A stretch of DNA of 64,000 bases from Sulfuriferula nivalis. GTDB taxonomy: Bacteria; Pseudomonadota; Gammaproteobacteria; Burkholderiales; Sulfuriferulaceae. The position numbers and the translations under genes are program-made. Below are positions 43,246 to 53,417 of the stretch, one piece after another (the stretch's first letter is position 1; every line of letters starts with the position of its first letter). The notes beneath the pieces were generated by a model. It saw only the letters and a program-made list of their open reading frames with translations, made no database searches and had not been told where the DNA came from. The stretch is from the NCBI RefSeq assembly GCF_009937995.1, contig NZ_AP021881.1:310001-374000 (forward strand). Direction: 5' to 3'.

Positions 43246-43268
43246 ACATCCTTATTTCATTGCCCTTG
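43234..43268. terminator. Hairpin between convergent genes
   Basis: CAAGGGCA-TTGAA pairs with TTTCAT-TGCCCTTG across a short loop, covering the stop codons of the COG4705-like gene and of the facing GGDEF-EAL gene. It could end transcription from both sides, though neither side has a clean U-run. Confidence 0.45.
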
Positions 43269-44796
43269 CGTAGTCCTCAAACTGAGCCGCTGTCAGAGGT
43301 TTGCTAAAGTAGTAGCCTTGAGCCTCATTGCAGCCTTGTGAACGCAGGAAGTCCAGTTGCTCAGCCGTTTCTACCCCTTCTGCTATAGTCTGCAAACCAA
43401 GATTGCTGGCCAAATTAATGATGGCGGTTACGATAGCTCTGTCTTCAAGATCGACAATGATGTCTCTTACAAAGGACTGGTCTATTTTAAGCTTATATAC
43501 ATTGAATTTTTTTAGATAACTCAGGCTGGAATAGCCGGTGCCAAAGTCATCAATGGCCATGCGGATACCTTGATCATGTAACTTGTCCATGACGACTATG
43601 GCAGTCAGTGGGTTATCCATTGCCACTGCTTCAGTTAATTCAAGCTCAAAATATTGATGCGGTAACTCGACTTCATCCAGGATGCTGGTGATGAGTTCTG
43701 GTAAATTACTCTGGCGGAATTGTACGGCGGATAAATTAACTGCCATCACCATAGGCTTAAAGCCACTGACTATCCAGTATTTCAATTGCTGTGCTGCAGT
43801 ACGCAAAACCCATTCTCCAATTGCGATAATAAGTCCGTTACTTTCGGCTATAGGAATGAACTCGGCTGGTGACACCATTCCCAGCTCAGGGTGATACCAG
43901 CGCAGCAAGGCTTCCACGCCGATGATATGCCCTGTATTAATCGACAATTGCGGTTGGTAATGCAGCTGCAATTCGTTGCGTTCCAATGCGTGACGTAGTG
44001 CATTGGCCAGAGTCAACTTACGTGCATATTGTGTTTGCATTTCAGGCGTGTAAAAACTGAATTGGTTGCGCCCCTCATTCTTGGCTCGATACATTGCAAT
44101 GTCGGCATTTTTGGATAGTAATTCGAGAGTGGTGCCGTCATTGGGGTAGATGGCGATGCCAACAGATGCTGTAACGGATAATTCATGCTGTTCGATAAGG
44201 CATGGTAGTGCAATTATTTCGATTAGCTTGGAAGCTACCAGTGCTGCACCATCAGCATCGGTGTTAGGCAGGATCAGAATAAACTCATCTCCACCCTGGC
44301 GTGACAGAATATCTTGTTCGCGCAGTACAGACTTAAGTCGATTTGCTATTTCCATCAGAACTTTGTCGCCTATGCTGTGACCTAGTGTGTCATTGATATC
44401 TTTAAAATGATCAAGATCGAGGAATAGTACCGCTATGGGTTCATTGTTACGCTGGGCCAGGTTGATCGCATATTTGAAACGGTCATTTAATAATAAACGA
44501 TTGGGCAAGCCTGTCAGCTGATCAAAATGAGCCAGTTCTTCGATTGCCAACTCAGTCTGCCTGCGTTCGGTAATATCTTGCAGGGTACCGACTATAGCGA
44601 GAGGTATGTTATGTGCATTCAGTACGACCATTCCCTTATTGCGTACCCAGCGTTTAGATCCATCACTTTGGCGAGTTATCCAGTATTCCTGTTCTATTTT
44701 CAGATTGTGTTCAAGCGCTTTATTCAGATATGCCTGTACTTCCTGACGCAAATCCGGGGTGACCAGTTGTTGCCAATGTTGAACGAAGCCGCTATC
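43252..44796 (-). pseudogene. dCache-PAS-GGDEF-EAL protein, C-terminal part (interrupted by IS91-like element)
   Basis: About 514 codons with the end of a PAS domain (DSGFVQHWQQLVTPDLRQE), a PAC segment (KIEQEYWITRQSDGSKRWV), GGDEF and EAL. GGDEF is intact in LSRQGGDEFILIL with an RxxD site (REQD) before it; EAL is intact (VEALLRWYHP) and DDFGTGYSSL is present. The PAS reading frame is cut by a 2.4-kb element. Joined to 47231-48340 across it, the frame is continuous (PDYPHD-SGFVQHW) and gives a protein of about 883 residues. This half could still be translated from an internal ATG (44751), leaving a soluble PAC-GGDEF-EAL protein. Confidence 0.9.
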
Positions 44797-44889
44797 GCGG
44801 AGAAATATTCCCGAACCATCAAATTACGCAGCATAATTTCGTCTCCCCCAGCAATGGAATTTTGATTACTGTACCACGAGGAGACGACA

Positions 44890-45803
44890 TTGACAGCCCC
44901 CACACCCATCCCCGCGCACTTCGAGCACAATCACCAGCGACTGCTGAATTGCCTCAAGCTCAGAGGCATGCAGCCTAAAACCATCGCCTTGTATTCACAC
45001 GGCGTACGGCGCGCAGCGGTGTATTTTAATGACCAGATAGACGCGCTCACCAAGCCACAATTAACCGACTATTTTGTTCGCATCCTGGATACCCATTCAT
45101 GGAGTACGCTCAAACATGATCTGTATGGACTGAAGTTCTATTATGCCCATGTACTCAGCCAACCCTGGCCAGGTGCGGATCTGGTTAAACCACCCAAGTC
45201 ATATAGCCTGCCCGACATCATTACCGTCGCCCAGGCACAACAAATCTTCATGGCCACCCGCGTATTGAGCTACCGCGTATTCTTCTTCACCCTCTACAGC
45301 CTGGGCTTACGATTAGGCGAAGGCTTACGCTTGCAGGTAGGGGATATCGATGCGGATCGGATGCGGGTGCAAGTACGCAACGCCAAAGGCAACCGTGATC
45401 GATTGGTGCCGTTATCAGAGAACACCTTGCAGGTATTGCGCCGTTTCTGGCTCACCCATCGCAACCCAAGCTTGCTCTTTCCTAATCGACACGGCGGTCT
45501 TGCCAAATCGCACTTGGCACGCACCCCGCTGGATCGTGGTGGTATCCAGACCACCTTGGGTCAAGTGACCCGTGACTGTGGCTTAAAAAAAGAATTACAC
45601 CACACAGCCTGCGCCACAGCTATGCCACCCACCTGATAGAAGCTGGCATCGATTTACTCGAAATTCAGCAGATACTCGGACACCAGTCCATCCTCACCAC
45701 CATCCGCTACACCCACCTCACCGAACAACGCCATCAGAGCGCACACACTCGCCTTAATCAATTAATGGAGAAATTCCACATTCATTGGGGCAAAGTCAAA
45801 TGA
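44890..45803 (+). CDS. Tyrosine recombinase of the IS91-like element, with -1 frameshift at A7
   Basis: TTG start at 44890 with GAGGAGA upstream. The SAM-like N-terminal domain (about 1-95) and catalytic domain follow, with the first arginine in [18 protein letters not shown]. In frame the product stops at 45636, but after the seven-A run at 45585-45591 the -1 frame continues [20 protein letters not shown] and [16 protein letters not shown], containing the H-x-x-R, His and Tyr catalytic residues. This frame ends at TGA 45801, overlapping the transposase ATG. Either the A7 run is a programmed slip (A-AAA-AAA) or a base was lost. Confidence 0.8.
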
Positions 45804-46915
45804 TCAGACTGGCGCACATCGTAGCAACCTACGCAGCTAAACTGCTTGCACAACACGGTCATCACCTATTGCCCAGCCAGCAAGCTGCCTTAACCGCCTT
45901 TCAAACCTGCCGTAGCCAGATGAGCCCGAGGATGCAACTTGCCTGTGATGATTGTCAAACACCCAGCTACCTGCCACATTCCTGCGGTCATCGGCATTGC
46001 CCGCATTGCCAGGCGCACGAATCACAGCGCTGGATAGACCAGCAATTACACAAATCCATCCCCGCCAACTACTTCATGCTCACCTTCACCGTGCCCGCCC
46101 AGTTGCGCACACTGGCCTGGCAACATCAGCGCGTCATGTATGACTTGATCACACGCTGCGCGTGGGAAACAGTCAACACCTTCAGCCAAAACGACAACAA
46201 GCTGCGCGGCAGCGCAGGGGCGGTGACTGTACTGCATACCCATAACCGCCGACTGGACTATCACCCCCATGTGCATCTCGTCATGCCCGCTGTCGCCTTT
46301 AACCCCAAACAGCGACGCATGCGTCATAAACACGGCAACTACCTGTTTAACCACAAAGCCCTGGCCAAAGTATTTCGTGCCAAATTACTGGCAGGCATCA
46401 GACAAGCAGGACTCACCCTGCCAAACGATTACCCGACCGATTGGGTGGTGGATTGCAAAGCCGTCGGCACTGGACAGCACGCTCTGATCTACCTTGGGCG
46501 CTATCTGTATCGGGGGGTGATACAGGAGAAAGACATCCTCTCCGACCGGCATGGTCAGGTCACCTTCCGTTACCGGAACAGCCAAACCAAACAAATGGAA
46601 ACCCGTACCTTGAGTGGTGTAGCCTTCCTGCGACTGATACTGCAACACATTCTGCCCAAAGGCTACCGCCGCGCCCGCAACTTTGGCTACCTGCATCCCA
46701 ATAGCAAACTACTCACCCAGCTACAGCTGACCCACCTATGGCGACGGAACAATCCGCCGCCAGCGCAACCCAGACCAGCGATACGTTGCCAATGTTGCGG
46801 TGGGGTGATGAAGATAGTGCGCACACGTATCAAAGCGATACCGCTAGCCACATCAGCCCCATCTATAAAACGGGAACACAGAGCAGATGACACAGGGTGG
46901 GAGACCATGCGCTAA
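45800..46915 (+). CDS. IS91-family HUH (Y2) transposase
   Basis: 371 residues from ATG 45800, which overlaps the recombinase stop (ATGA). An N-terminal zinc finger ([20 protein letters not shown] then CPHCQ) precedes the HUH centre with HVHLVMPA (after LDYHP). The catalytic tyrosine region is [15 protein letters not shown], with two tyrosines on one helix as in Y2 enzymes. A further CQCCGG sits near the C-terminus. These enzymes nick single-stranded DNA and move the element by rolling-circle replication. The frame is uninterrupted. Confidence 0.9.
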   Translation: MIRLAHIVATYAAKLLAQHGHHLLPSQQAALTAFQTCRSQMSPRMQLACDDCQTPSYLPHSCGHRHCPHCQAHESQRWIDQQLHKSIPANYFMLTFTVPAQLRTLAWQHQRVMYDLITRCAWETVNTFSQNDNKLRGSAGAVTVLHTHNRRLDYHPHVHLVMPAVAFNPKQRRMRHKHGNYLFNHKALAKVFRAKLLAGIRQAGLTLPNDYPTDWVVDCKAVGTGQHALIYLGRYLYRGVIQEKDILSDRHGQVTFRYRNSQTKQMETRTLSGVAFLRLILQHILPKGYRRARNFGYLHPNSKLLTQLQLTHLWRRNNPPPAQPRPAIRCQCCGGVMKIVRTRIKAIPLATSAPSIKREHRADDTGWETMR

Positions 46916-47230
46916 ACCAGCCCACACCGCCCACCTGCCAGACTAGGCAGGTATGGCCGTGCTCGCCCTGAAGAAGGCTGAAATTGGGTTAACATGCCCG
47001 AAAAGCCGACTAAAAACGGTGAGTTGAATAGAATAAGTTGCTGCAATGGCAACGTGAAGGTCGTGAAATGGCGGGTGGGATGCGTAACGCGTCCAGTTAT
47101 GCCAGCATAGTCAAAAAGATATTTCCATAAGCGCTCAAGCAACACCCGCCCCAGCCATGCCGGGCTTGTCCAACAAACGGTTCAGATTGTGGCTCGCTTC
47201 GCGATCACAATCTAACCTTATTCGTTGTGC
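46916..47230. other. Right-hand non-coding end of the IS91-like element
   Basis: 315 bp between the transposase stop and the host joint. It should contain the element's replication origin or termination end. Near 47188-47213 the inverted pair AGATTGTGG/TCACAATCT (around GCTCGCTTCGCGA) forms a hairpin, the kind of structure found at the origin end of IS91-family elements. No gene seen. Confidence 0.5.
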
Positions 47231-48340
47231 ATCGTGAGGATAGTCTGGGGTAATGCCTAAAATTCGATCAAGTGTAGTCGAGCTGGTCCAGTGGCCGGTT
47301 TTTAAGTCGATAGTATAGTTGCCGAGATTCGCTATTTCTTGTGCTTCAGTAAGTGTCACCATGCTTTTTTCCTGGTTATGCCAGGCGCTGGTGATGAGTC
47401 GTGCAAATGCTAATGTTGCTAAAATAAACGCAGCCACCAGTCCAGCAAGTGTCCATGCCTGTTTGTGCCATACTTCCAATGCGGCTTCTCTTGATATCCC
47501 GACATTAACGTAATAGCCATATTTTGCGCTACGTCGATAGGATTGCGTGCGGCTGATAGCATCAATACTTGTTCCCCCGCTAATGTAGGTGCCTAGCTGT
47601 GGATTTGCCCTAAGCGCATCAGCAAAAGGCTGGGCAATTTTTTTATTACCGGGAATAACAGGTTTGTTTAGGTTAAACACATGGCGTGCAATAACCCCGA
47701 GTTGTGCATCGCGCAGCGTCGCGACATCGCCCGTATTTAATGTGGTCTTAGTCAGCATTTCATCCAGTTTGTCGACATAAATACTGGCAGTTACGGTTCC
47801 GTCAAATGAACCATCTGGCTTGTTGATACGTCTGGCAAATAACCATACCCATTTATTGTTTGTTCTTAAAAACAATGGGCTGCTGATATATAAGCCCGCA
47901 TTAGCGTTGTTCTTTAACGTTTTAAAATGCTCACGGTCAGAAACATTGACGTGGGGGTTAAGAATGTCCTGCCCATATACGATATTGCCATGCTCATCGG
48001 TCACGCGTATGAAAGCGATACTGGGTAGGCGCGACTTTTGGCGTACCAGATATTGTTCAATTGATTGTGAACTCATATCTCCGCTATGTATTTGCCCGCT
48101 TAGTTCATCGGCTGTAGTAAGTAGCGCAATGTCTATGGTATCAATCAGGCCGTCGTAGGTTTGTTCCATAGACTTAGCCATATTTTCTGTGGTGATGGCA
48201 GTCCGCTCATCGGTCATTTGACGCATTTTTATTAACGCAAACAGCACGATAAATACCATAATAATGATGGCCAGCGTCATGCCGCTGTAGAGCAGCATGC
48301 GATTGCGTTGAAATGATGAAGAAGATGATCTATTTTTCAT
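47231..48340 (-). pseudogene. dCache-PAS-GGDEF-EAL protein, N-terminal part (interrupted)
   Basis: 370 codons: first membrane helix (MLLYSGMTLAIIIMVFIVLF), a periplasmic dCache_1-like sensor (about 45-285, with FIRVTDEHGNIVYG and ASIYVDKLDEMLTKT), second helix (WTLAGLVAAFILATLAF) and the first half of a PAS domain (EAQEIANLGNYTIDLKTGHW). The frame reads into the IS91-like element and stops at 47135 after a foreign tail. Its missing part is 43252-44796. The interrupted gene would have produced a membrane receptor for an unknown small ligand controlling c-di-GMP. Confidence 0.88.
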
Positions 48341-48521
48341 TTTTTATTAGATTCCATCATTCAAAAATATGGACGATATTAGTATTTTTTGTTCAGTGCG
48401 TTGTGTTGAAGATATTACATTGAAATTGTGAAGCTGTTGCAGAAACCTTTATTCAAACAGTGTTTATCGTAGAAGGCAAAAATTTGATCAACTGGAATTA
48501 TGCGATGAAGCGTATCGTAAG

Positions 48522-48557
48522 CCGTTGCCAGTTTCAGTTATGCTGAACTGGCAACGG
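48522..48557. terminator. Strong hairpin after mmsA
   Basis: CCGTTGCCAGTTTCAG pairs with CTGAACTGGCAACGG with a one-base bulge and a five-base loop, located 13 bp beyond the mmsA stop on its transcript. No U-tract follows, so termination strength is uncertain; 3'-end protection is possible. Confidence 0.5.
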
Positions 48558-48569
48558 ACTCGTGCTTGC

Positions 48570-50084
48570 CTATTTCATGGTAGGCATGACGAATTCTGCG
48601 GCTAACCGGGTGCCGGCTGGCCAACGTGTGGTCAAGGTTTTGAGACGGGTGTAGAAGCGCACGCCTTCCGGACCGTAGACGTGATGGTCGCCGAACAGTG
48701 AGCGTTTCCAGCCGCCAAAGCTGTGGAATGCAATCGGCACTGGTAGTGGGATGTTGATGCCGACCATGCCGACCTGTACCCGACGTCCAAATTCGCGTGC
48801 AGTATCGCCGTCACGCGTGAAGATGGCAACGCCATTGCCGAATTCATGGTCGTTGATTAGCTTCAGTGCAGTTTCGAAATCATTGACGTGCATAACTGAT
48901 AACACCGGTCCGAATATCTCTTCCTGATAAATTTTCATATCGGTGGTGACATTGTCGAACAGGCAAGGACCCATGAAGAACCCGTCTTCGTGCCCTGCCA
49001 GCTTGAAGTCGCGGCCATCGATGACCAGTGTGGCGCCTTCGGCGACGCCGGAATCGACGTAATCTCTGACCTTGGCAAAGTGCTGTGGGGTGACCAGCGG
49101 GCCCATATCGGCTTCTTCGTCCAAGCCCTGGTTAATACGTATGCTGCGGGTTTTTTCTGCCAGTTTTGCCACCAGTGCCGGGCCGACGCCGCCTACCGCA
49201 ACGGCGACGGTGATTGCCATGCAGCGTTCGCCTGCCGAACCAAAGCCAGCGCCTATGAGTGCATCAGCAACCTGATCAAGGTCGGCATCAGGCATGACTA
49301 CCAGATGGTTTTTGGCACCACCCAGCGCCTGTACGCGTTTGCCACGTGCAGTGCCGGTGGTGTAGATGTATTCGGCAATTGGCGTTGAGCCGACGAAGCT
49401 CACGGCTTGTACGCGCTTGTCTTCCAGTAGTGTATCGACGGCAAGCTTGTCGCCTTGTACTACATTGAATACCCCTGCTGGCAGACCAGCCTGCGCCAGC
49501 AGTTCGGCCAGCATCAGGCTGGCGCTGGGGTCACGCTCTGATGGTTTGAGTACGAAAGTATTGCCTGTGGCGAGCGCCATCGGGATCATCCACAGCGGTA
49601 CCATGATCGGAAAGTTGAACGGGGTGATGCCTGCAACCACGCCCAGTGGCTGGCGCATGCTGTGCGTGTCGATGCCGGTACCGACCTGATCGCTGAACTC
49701 GCCCTTGAGCAAATGTGGAATACCACAGGCGAATTCAACGACTTCGATGCCACGAATGATTTCACCACGGGCATCATTGATGGTCTTGCCGTGTTCCAGT
49801 GTAATCGCGCGTGCCAGCTCATCACTGTTTTGTTCCAGCAATTCTTTGAATTTGAACATGACGCGAGCGCGCTTCAGTGGCGGTGTAGCCGACCATGCAG
49901 GGAAAGCTTCTTCTGCCGCGGTGATGGCGAGACGGACTTCGTCTGCGGTGGCAAAGCTCACCTGCGCTTGTATCTTGCCGGTTGCCGGGTTGTAAATGTC
50001 GCCCATGCGCTCGCCGCTACCTGCGACGTTGCGACCATCTATATAGTGGCCGACGATCTGCTGTGTTGCTTGTTGCGTGGTCAT
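48570..50084 (-). CDS. mmsA: CoA-acylating methylmalonate/malonate-semialdehyde dehydrogenase MmsA
   Basis: 504 residues from ATG 50084 (overlapping the upstream stop, ATGA); a longer frame to 50141 lies inside the aminotransferase gene. Aldehyde dehydrogenase of the MmsA type: [49 protein letters not shown] and the catalytic cysteine in [14 protein letters not shown]. The family oxidatively decarboxylates malonate or methylmalonate semialdehyde to acetyl-CoA or propionyl-CoA. The partner aminotransferase makes the semialdehyde from beta-alanine or a similar omega-amino acid. Confidence 0.92.
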   Translation of the reverse strand: MTTQQATQQIVGHYIDGRNVAGSGERMGDIYNPATGKIQAQVSFATADEVRLAITAAEEAFPAWSATPPLKRARVMFKFKELLEQNSDELARAITLEHGKTINDARGEIIRGIEVVEFACGIPHLLKGEFSDQVGTGIDTHSMRQPLGVVAGITPFNFPIMVPLWMIPMALATGNTFVLKPSERDPSASLMLAELLAQAGLPAGVFNVVQGDKLAVDTLLEDKRVQAVSFVGSTPIAEYIYTTGTARGKRVQALGGAKNHLVVMPDADLDQVADALIGAGFGSAGERCMAITVAVAVGGVGPALVAKLAEKTRSIRINQGLDEEADMGPLVTPQHFAKVRDYVDSGVAEGATLVIDGRDFKLAGHEDGFFMGPCLFDNVTTDMKIYQEEIFGPVLSVMHVNDFETALKLINDHEFGNGVAIFTRDGDTAREFGRRVQVGMVGINIPLPVPIAFHSFGGWKRSLFGDHHVYGPEGVRFYTRLKTLTTRWPAGTRLAAEFVMPTMK

Positions 50085-51514
50085 GCTGTTTGCTCCAGAG
50101 TGGCTTGCTGTTGATGAATTTCCTGTTGGTGTGCGGCCCATAGCTGCTCGTTTTTGAGGTAGCGGGTTGGATCCATCCCTTGCTCGCCTTCGGCGGCAAG
50201 TTCGGTAAGGGCTTCAGCGATGCAGCTGAAAATACGGTCGATTTCGTGTTTCTCGATGGTGAGCGGCGGCGAAATAGCGATGACGTCACCGGTATAACGC
50301 ACCAGGACTCCCATTTCATAGCACTTGAGATAAGTGGCAAATGCGCGCGCACCTGGTCTGCCCGGGGTTGGCTCCAGTTCGATACCAGCCACCAGACCCA
50401 TGTTGCGTATGTCTTTGACGTAGGGGATGCCCTTCAGGCTGTGCGCGGCTAGTTCAAAGTGTCCGCTGAGGCCGGCGGAGCGTTCCACTAGTTTGTCATT
50501 GGTGAATATGTCGAGTGTGGCAATAGCTGCGGCACAGGCGACGGGGTGCCCGCTGTAGGTATAGCCGTGCGGCAACTCTATGGCATTAGCCGGGCTGTTG
50601 CTCATGAACGCGTCGTGGATTTCGCGCTTAACCGCGACAGCACCCATGGGCACGGCACCGTTGGTCAGTGCTTTGGCGCAGGTGATGATGTCCGGTACGA
50701 CGCCAAAGTAATCCGAGGCGAATGTGGTGCCGAGACGACCAAATCCGGTAATGACTTCGTCGAAAATTAGCAGGATGCCATATTTGTCGCAGATCTCGCG
50801 CAGGCGCTTGAGGTAGCCTACTGGCGGTAATACTACGCCTGCCGAACCTTGCATGGGCTCAACAATCAGCGCGGCGATAGTGGCCGGGTCGTGCAGGGTG
50901 GTGATGCGCTGTTCGAATTCGTTGGCGAGGGCGATGCCGCCATCCTGCGGCAAGCCGCGGGTAAAGGCGTTGCGTGCGATATCCAGCGGGTGACGAATAT
51001 GGTCGACGCCTGCCAGACCATTACCGAATGATTTGCTGTTACCGGCGATACCGCCAACTGAAAGCCCACCGAAGTTGACGCCGTGATAGCCGCGCTCGCG
51101 TCCGATCAGCTTGTTGCGCAACGGATTGCCGGTGACGCGGTGATACGCCAGTGCGATTTTCAGCGCGGTATCGGCAGACTCGGAGCCTGAGCCGGTAAAG
51201 AAGATACGGTCGAGACCTTGCGGCATGAATTGCGCCAGGCGTTCCGCAGCTTCGAACGCCAGCGGGTGGCTGTTCTGAAAAGCAGGAGCGTAATCCAGTG
51301 TGCGCAACTGCTGCGCTACGGCACTGGCAATTTCCTCGCGGCCATGGCCGGCGGCAACGCACCACAGGCCGGCGGTGCCGTCGAGCAGCGTGCGGTCGTC
51401 TATGGTGGTGTAGTAGTTGCCCTTTGCTGCCTTGAACAGACGAGGCATGCTTTTGAACTGGCGGTTGGCAGTAAACGGCAGCCAGTAGTGATCGAGATTC
51501 GGCAGGTGTGACAC
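50081..51514 (-). CDS. Omega-amino acid-pyruvate aminotransferase (BauA-like)
   Basis: Class III aminotransferase, 477 residues from GTG 51514, chosen because AGGAG lies five bases before it; an in-frame TTG at 51571 has no site. The N-terminal [20 protein letters not shown] is typical of beta-alanine/omega-amino acid transaminases. Other motifs: [34 protein letters not shown], and the PLP lysine in [15 protein letters not shown]. The C-terminal tail after the usual end ([16 protein letters not shown]) is about 30 residues longer than normal. With MmsA it would route beta-alanine (for example from spermidine or pyrimidine breakdown) to acetyl-CoA. Confidence 0.88.
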   Translation of the reverse strand: MSHLPNLDHYWLPFTANRQFKSMPRLFKAAKGNYYTTIDDRTLLDGTAGLWCVAAGHGREEIASAVAQQLRTLDYAPAFQNSHPLAFEAAERLAQFMPQGLDRIFFTGSGSESADTALKIALAYHRVTGNPLRNKLIGRERGYHGVNFGGLSVGGIAGNSKSFGNGLAGVDHIRHPLDIARNAFTRGLPQDGGIALANEFEQRITTLHDPATIAALIVEPMQGSAGVVLPPVGYLKRLREICDKYGILLIFDEVITGFGRLGTTFASDYFGVVPDIITCAKALTNGAVPMGAVAVKREIHDAFMSNSPANAIELPHGYTYSGHPVACAAAIATLDIFTNDKLVERSAGLSGHFELAAHSLKGIPYVKDIRNMGLVAGIELEPTPGRPGARAFATYLKCYEMGVLVRYTGDVIAISPPLTIEKHEIDRIFSCIAEALTELAAEGEQGMDPTRYLKNEQLWAAHQQEIHQQQATLEQTA

Positions 51515-51660
51515 GGTAGCTCCTAGATGAACAATGTAGCCAGTGTCGGGGTGTTCAATACTTACTGTCAAGACTGTATCTGAGTTAATTTAAGTGACTG
51601 ATTTAATTGGGTTGTGCTATCTTAGTGTTATTGTATGTTTAACAGTTTTAACACTTGGGG
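51515..51660. promoter_or_regulatory. Divergent control region with a TGAACA/TGTTCA inverted pair
   Basis: TGAACA at 51528-51533 and its inverse TGTTCA at 51552-51557 flank the start of the aminotransferase transcript. The reported E. coli PuuR site contains the same ATGAACA core, so these are candidate sites for the PuuR-like protein encoded next door. A partly repeated TTTAACA near 51638-51653 is a second possibility. Confidence 0.4.
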
Positions 51661-52221
51661 GTGAATGTGGATCAGGAAGTGGGTTTTCGTTTGCGCATGG
51701 TCAGATTGCGTCGTCAGTTATCACAGCGTGCTTTAGCCAAACAGGCGGGGGTCGCTCATGCGACTATTTCACTGATAGAGTCGGGGCGTACTTCACCCTC
51801 GGTGAGTGCGCTCAAACGCATACTGGCAGGCATACCGATGACGCTGGCGGAATTCTTCTCAGACGAATTGCCGCCTGTGGAAAGCAATGTGTTTTATCGT
51901 GCCAGCGAGCTGACCGAGATTAGCGGGGGCGACGGTATTTCTTACCGTCAAATCGGTTCAGCACGGGCGGGGCATGTGTTACAGATACTGTATGAGCGTT
52001 ATGAAGCGGGTGCAGATACGGGGTTGGTGATGCTGCGACATGAAGGTGAAGAGGGTGGCATTATTTTGTCGGGTCAGCTGGAAGTCACAGTGGGTGAATC
52101 AACCCGCGTATTGAGTGTGGGTGATGCCTATTATTTCAACAGCCGCCAGCCCCATCGTTTTCGTAATGTGGGTGCGGAGGTTTGTACATTGGTGAGTTCA
52201 GGTAGTCCTCCATCATTCTAG
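51661..52221 (+). CDS. PuuR/PauR-like regulator (XRE HTH plus cupin)
   Basis: About 186 residues: N-terminal XRE helix-turn-helix (LRMVRLRRQLSQRALAKQAG, then TISLIESGRTSPSVSALKR) and a C-terminal cupin (GGIILSGQLEVTVGESTRVL then GDAYYFNSRQPHRF), the layout of the putrescine repressor PuuR. The start is uncertain: TTG 51655, GTG 51661 and GTG 51667 are all in frame, with a G-rich site just before. It is divergent from bauA-mmsA rather than next to the puu genes. The likely inducer is a polyamine or omega-amino acid. Confidence 0.87.
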   Translation: MNVDQEVGFRLRMVRLRRQLSQRALAKQAGVAHATISLIESGRTSPSVSALKRILAGIPMTLAEFFSDELPPVESNVFYRASELTEISGGDGISYRQIGSARAGHVLQILYERYEAGADTGLVMLRHEGEEGGIILSGQLEVTVGESTRVLSVGDAYYFNSRQPHRFRNVGAEVCTLVSSGSPPSF

Positions 52222-52229
52222 GAATGTTT

Positions 52230-52247
52230 ATGTCTTATATAAGACAT
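52230..52247. promoter_or_regulatory. 18-bp perfect palindrome, probable GntR operator
   Basis: ATGTCTTATATAAGACAT is a perfect 18-bp palindrome. GntR regulators of the FadR/HutC kinds bind short palindromes of this style, and it lies 42 bp before the GntR gene, directly before a promoter-like TAGACT (52250-52255) and TATACT (52274-52279). Autoregulation and control of sdh by this protein are likely. Confidence 0.65.
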
Positions 52248-52288
52248 CATAGACTTCTGTTAAAAATGTACGCTATACTTCGTCCACG

Positions 52289-53035
52289 ATGATGAATGAA
52301 CAATTAACTCCTAACTTCATGCCGCTGTATGAGCAGATCAAGCGGCTGATCACACGCAGCCTGTCCGATGGAGAGTGGCAGCCGGGTGCAATGATCCCTA
52401 GCGAAATGGCGTTGGCGCGCCGGTATCAGGTGAGTCAGGGCACGGTGCGCAAAGCCATTAATGAGCTGGTTGCGGAAAATATGCTGATGCGGCGTCAGGG
52501 TAAAGGCACTTTTGTGGCTACCCATGCCGATGATGGCACGACCTACCGCTTTTTGCATTTGCGTAATCTGGCGGGAGAGCAGGAATATCCGCAGAGTCGT
52601 TTTGTTAATTTTGGTCGTGGTAAGGCTGATGCGCAGATTGCCAGACGTCTGGATATTCGTAGCGGCAGCGCGCTGGTGCAGATGCAGCGGGTGCTGACCT
52701 TGTCTGGCGAGGCAGTGGTATATGACGATATTCGTTTGCCAGCGACCCTGCTCAAGGGTATTTCCAGCGTGATGGTCGAAGAGCACGTCAATGCCTACAA
52801 GGGTACGCTGTATTCGTTGTATGAAACCCAATATCAGATACGGATTATCTCGGCACAGGAACGTATACGCGCGGCACTGGCTGATGCGCAGGTTGCAGCG
52901 CTACTGGGTGTTGATGTGGGTGCGCCGCTGTTATGCATAGAACGGGTGGCGTTTACCTACAAGAATCAGCCGGTGGAATGGCGTATGAGTTATGTGAATA
53001 CTGAACATCATTATTATTTTGATGAGCTCAATTAG
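52289..53035 (+). CDS. GntR-family (HutC-type) regulator of the sdh operon
   Basis: A 248-residue regulator: GntR winged helix (about 12-75, with EMALARRYQVSQGTVRKAIN) and a UTRA-type ligand domain (about 95-245). The C-terminus WRMSYVNTEHHYYFDELN is typical of this group. Placed 7 bp before sdhC and on the same strand, it is the expected local regulator of succinate dehydrogenase, as in other betaproteobacteria. No ribosome site precedes the ATG pair at 52289/52292, and the -10-like TATACT ends only nine bases upstream, so the message may be almost leaderless. Confidence 0.85.
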   Translation: MMNEQLTPNFMPLYEQIKRLITRSLSDGEWQPGAMIPSEMALARRYQVSQGTVRKAINELVAENMLMRRQGKGTFVATHADDGTTYRFLHLRNLAGEQEYPQSRFVNFGRGKADAQIARRLDIRSGSALVQMQRVLTLSGEAVVYDDIRLPATLLKGISSVMVEEHVNAYKGTLYSLYETQYQIRIISAQERIRAALADAQVAALLGVDVGAPLLCIERVAFTYKNQPVEWRMSYVNTEHHYYFDELN

Positions 53036-53042
53036 GAAAACT

Positions 53043-53417
53043 ATGGCTACCCGTCGTCCTGTTTATTTAAATCTGCTGAAAATCAGGCTGCCGTTGCCGG
53101 GCATAGTCTCCATCATGCACCGTGCCAGCGGCGCGCTGCTGTTCCTGCTGTTGCCGCTGTTGTTATATGTATTGCAGCAGTCGCTGAGTTCGGCGCAAGG
53201 TTTTGCCGAGGTGCAGTCCTGGTTTCAATCGCCGCTGGCAAAACTGGCACTGATAATAGTGATCTGGGCTTATTTACATCATTTTTGCATGGGTCTGCGT
53301 TATCTGGCGCTGGATCTGGATATCGGCGTCAAGCTGCCGCAGGCGCGTTTCAGTGCCAAACTGGTGCTGGTAGTTAGCATCGCGCTTACCCTGCTGATCG
53401 GAGTAAAAATATGGTAG
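53043..53417 (+). CDS. sdhC: Succinate dehydrogenase cytochrome b556 subunit SdhC
   Basis: A 124-residue membrane anchor with three helices. ATG 53043 has AGGAAA upstream; an earlier in-frame ATG lies in the regulator gene. The N-terminal RPVYLNLLKIRLPLPGIVSI with HRASGALLFLLLPLL is the SdhC signature, with the Ser/Arg near the quinone and the heme histidine in the third region (HHFCMGLRYLALD). It overlaps sdhD by 7 bp. Confidence 0.92.
   Translation: MATRRPVYLNLLKIRLPLPGIVSIMHRASGALLFLLLPLLLYVLQQSLSSAQGFAEVQSWFQSPLAKLALIIVIWAYLHHFCMGLRYLALDLDIGVKLPQARFSAKLVLVVSIALTLLIGVKIW

Larger units (their letters stand above)
44797..47230 (+). mobile_element. IS91-like element with tyrosine recombinase and HUH transposase
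   Basis: The 2.4-kb interruption of the GGDEF-EAL gene. The sequence ATC occurs at both joints (44794-44796 and 47231-47233), either a 3-bp duplication or a chance match. No terminal inverted repeats are visible, as expected for IS91-type rolling-circle elements. It carries an integrase-like gene and a Y2-type transposase in tandem, the arrangement of the recombinase-bearing subgroup of the IS91 family. Limits are set by the restored host frame, so they are firm to within three bases. Confidence 0.85.

Noticed and set aside
43252-48340. Two independent c-di-GMP genes flanking the IS91-like element
   Set aside because: The PAS domain and reading frame join exactly across the insertion, so this is one interrupted gene.
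51515-51571. Longer omega-aminotransferase start at TTG 51571
   Set aside because: No ribosome site; GTG 51514 has AGGAG at good spacing and fits family length.
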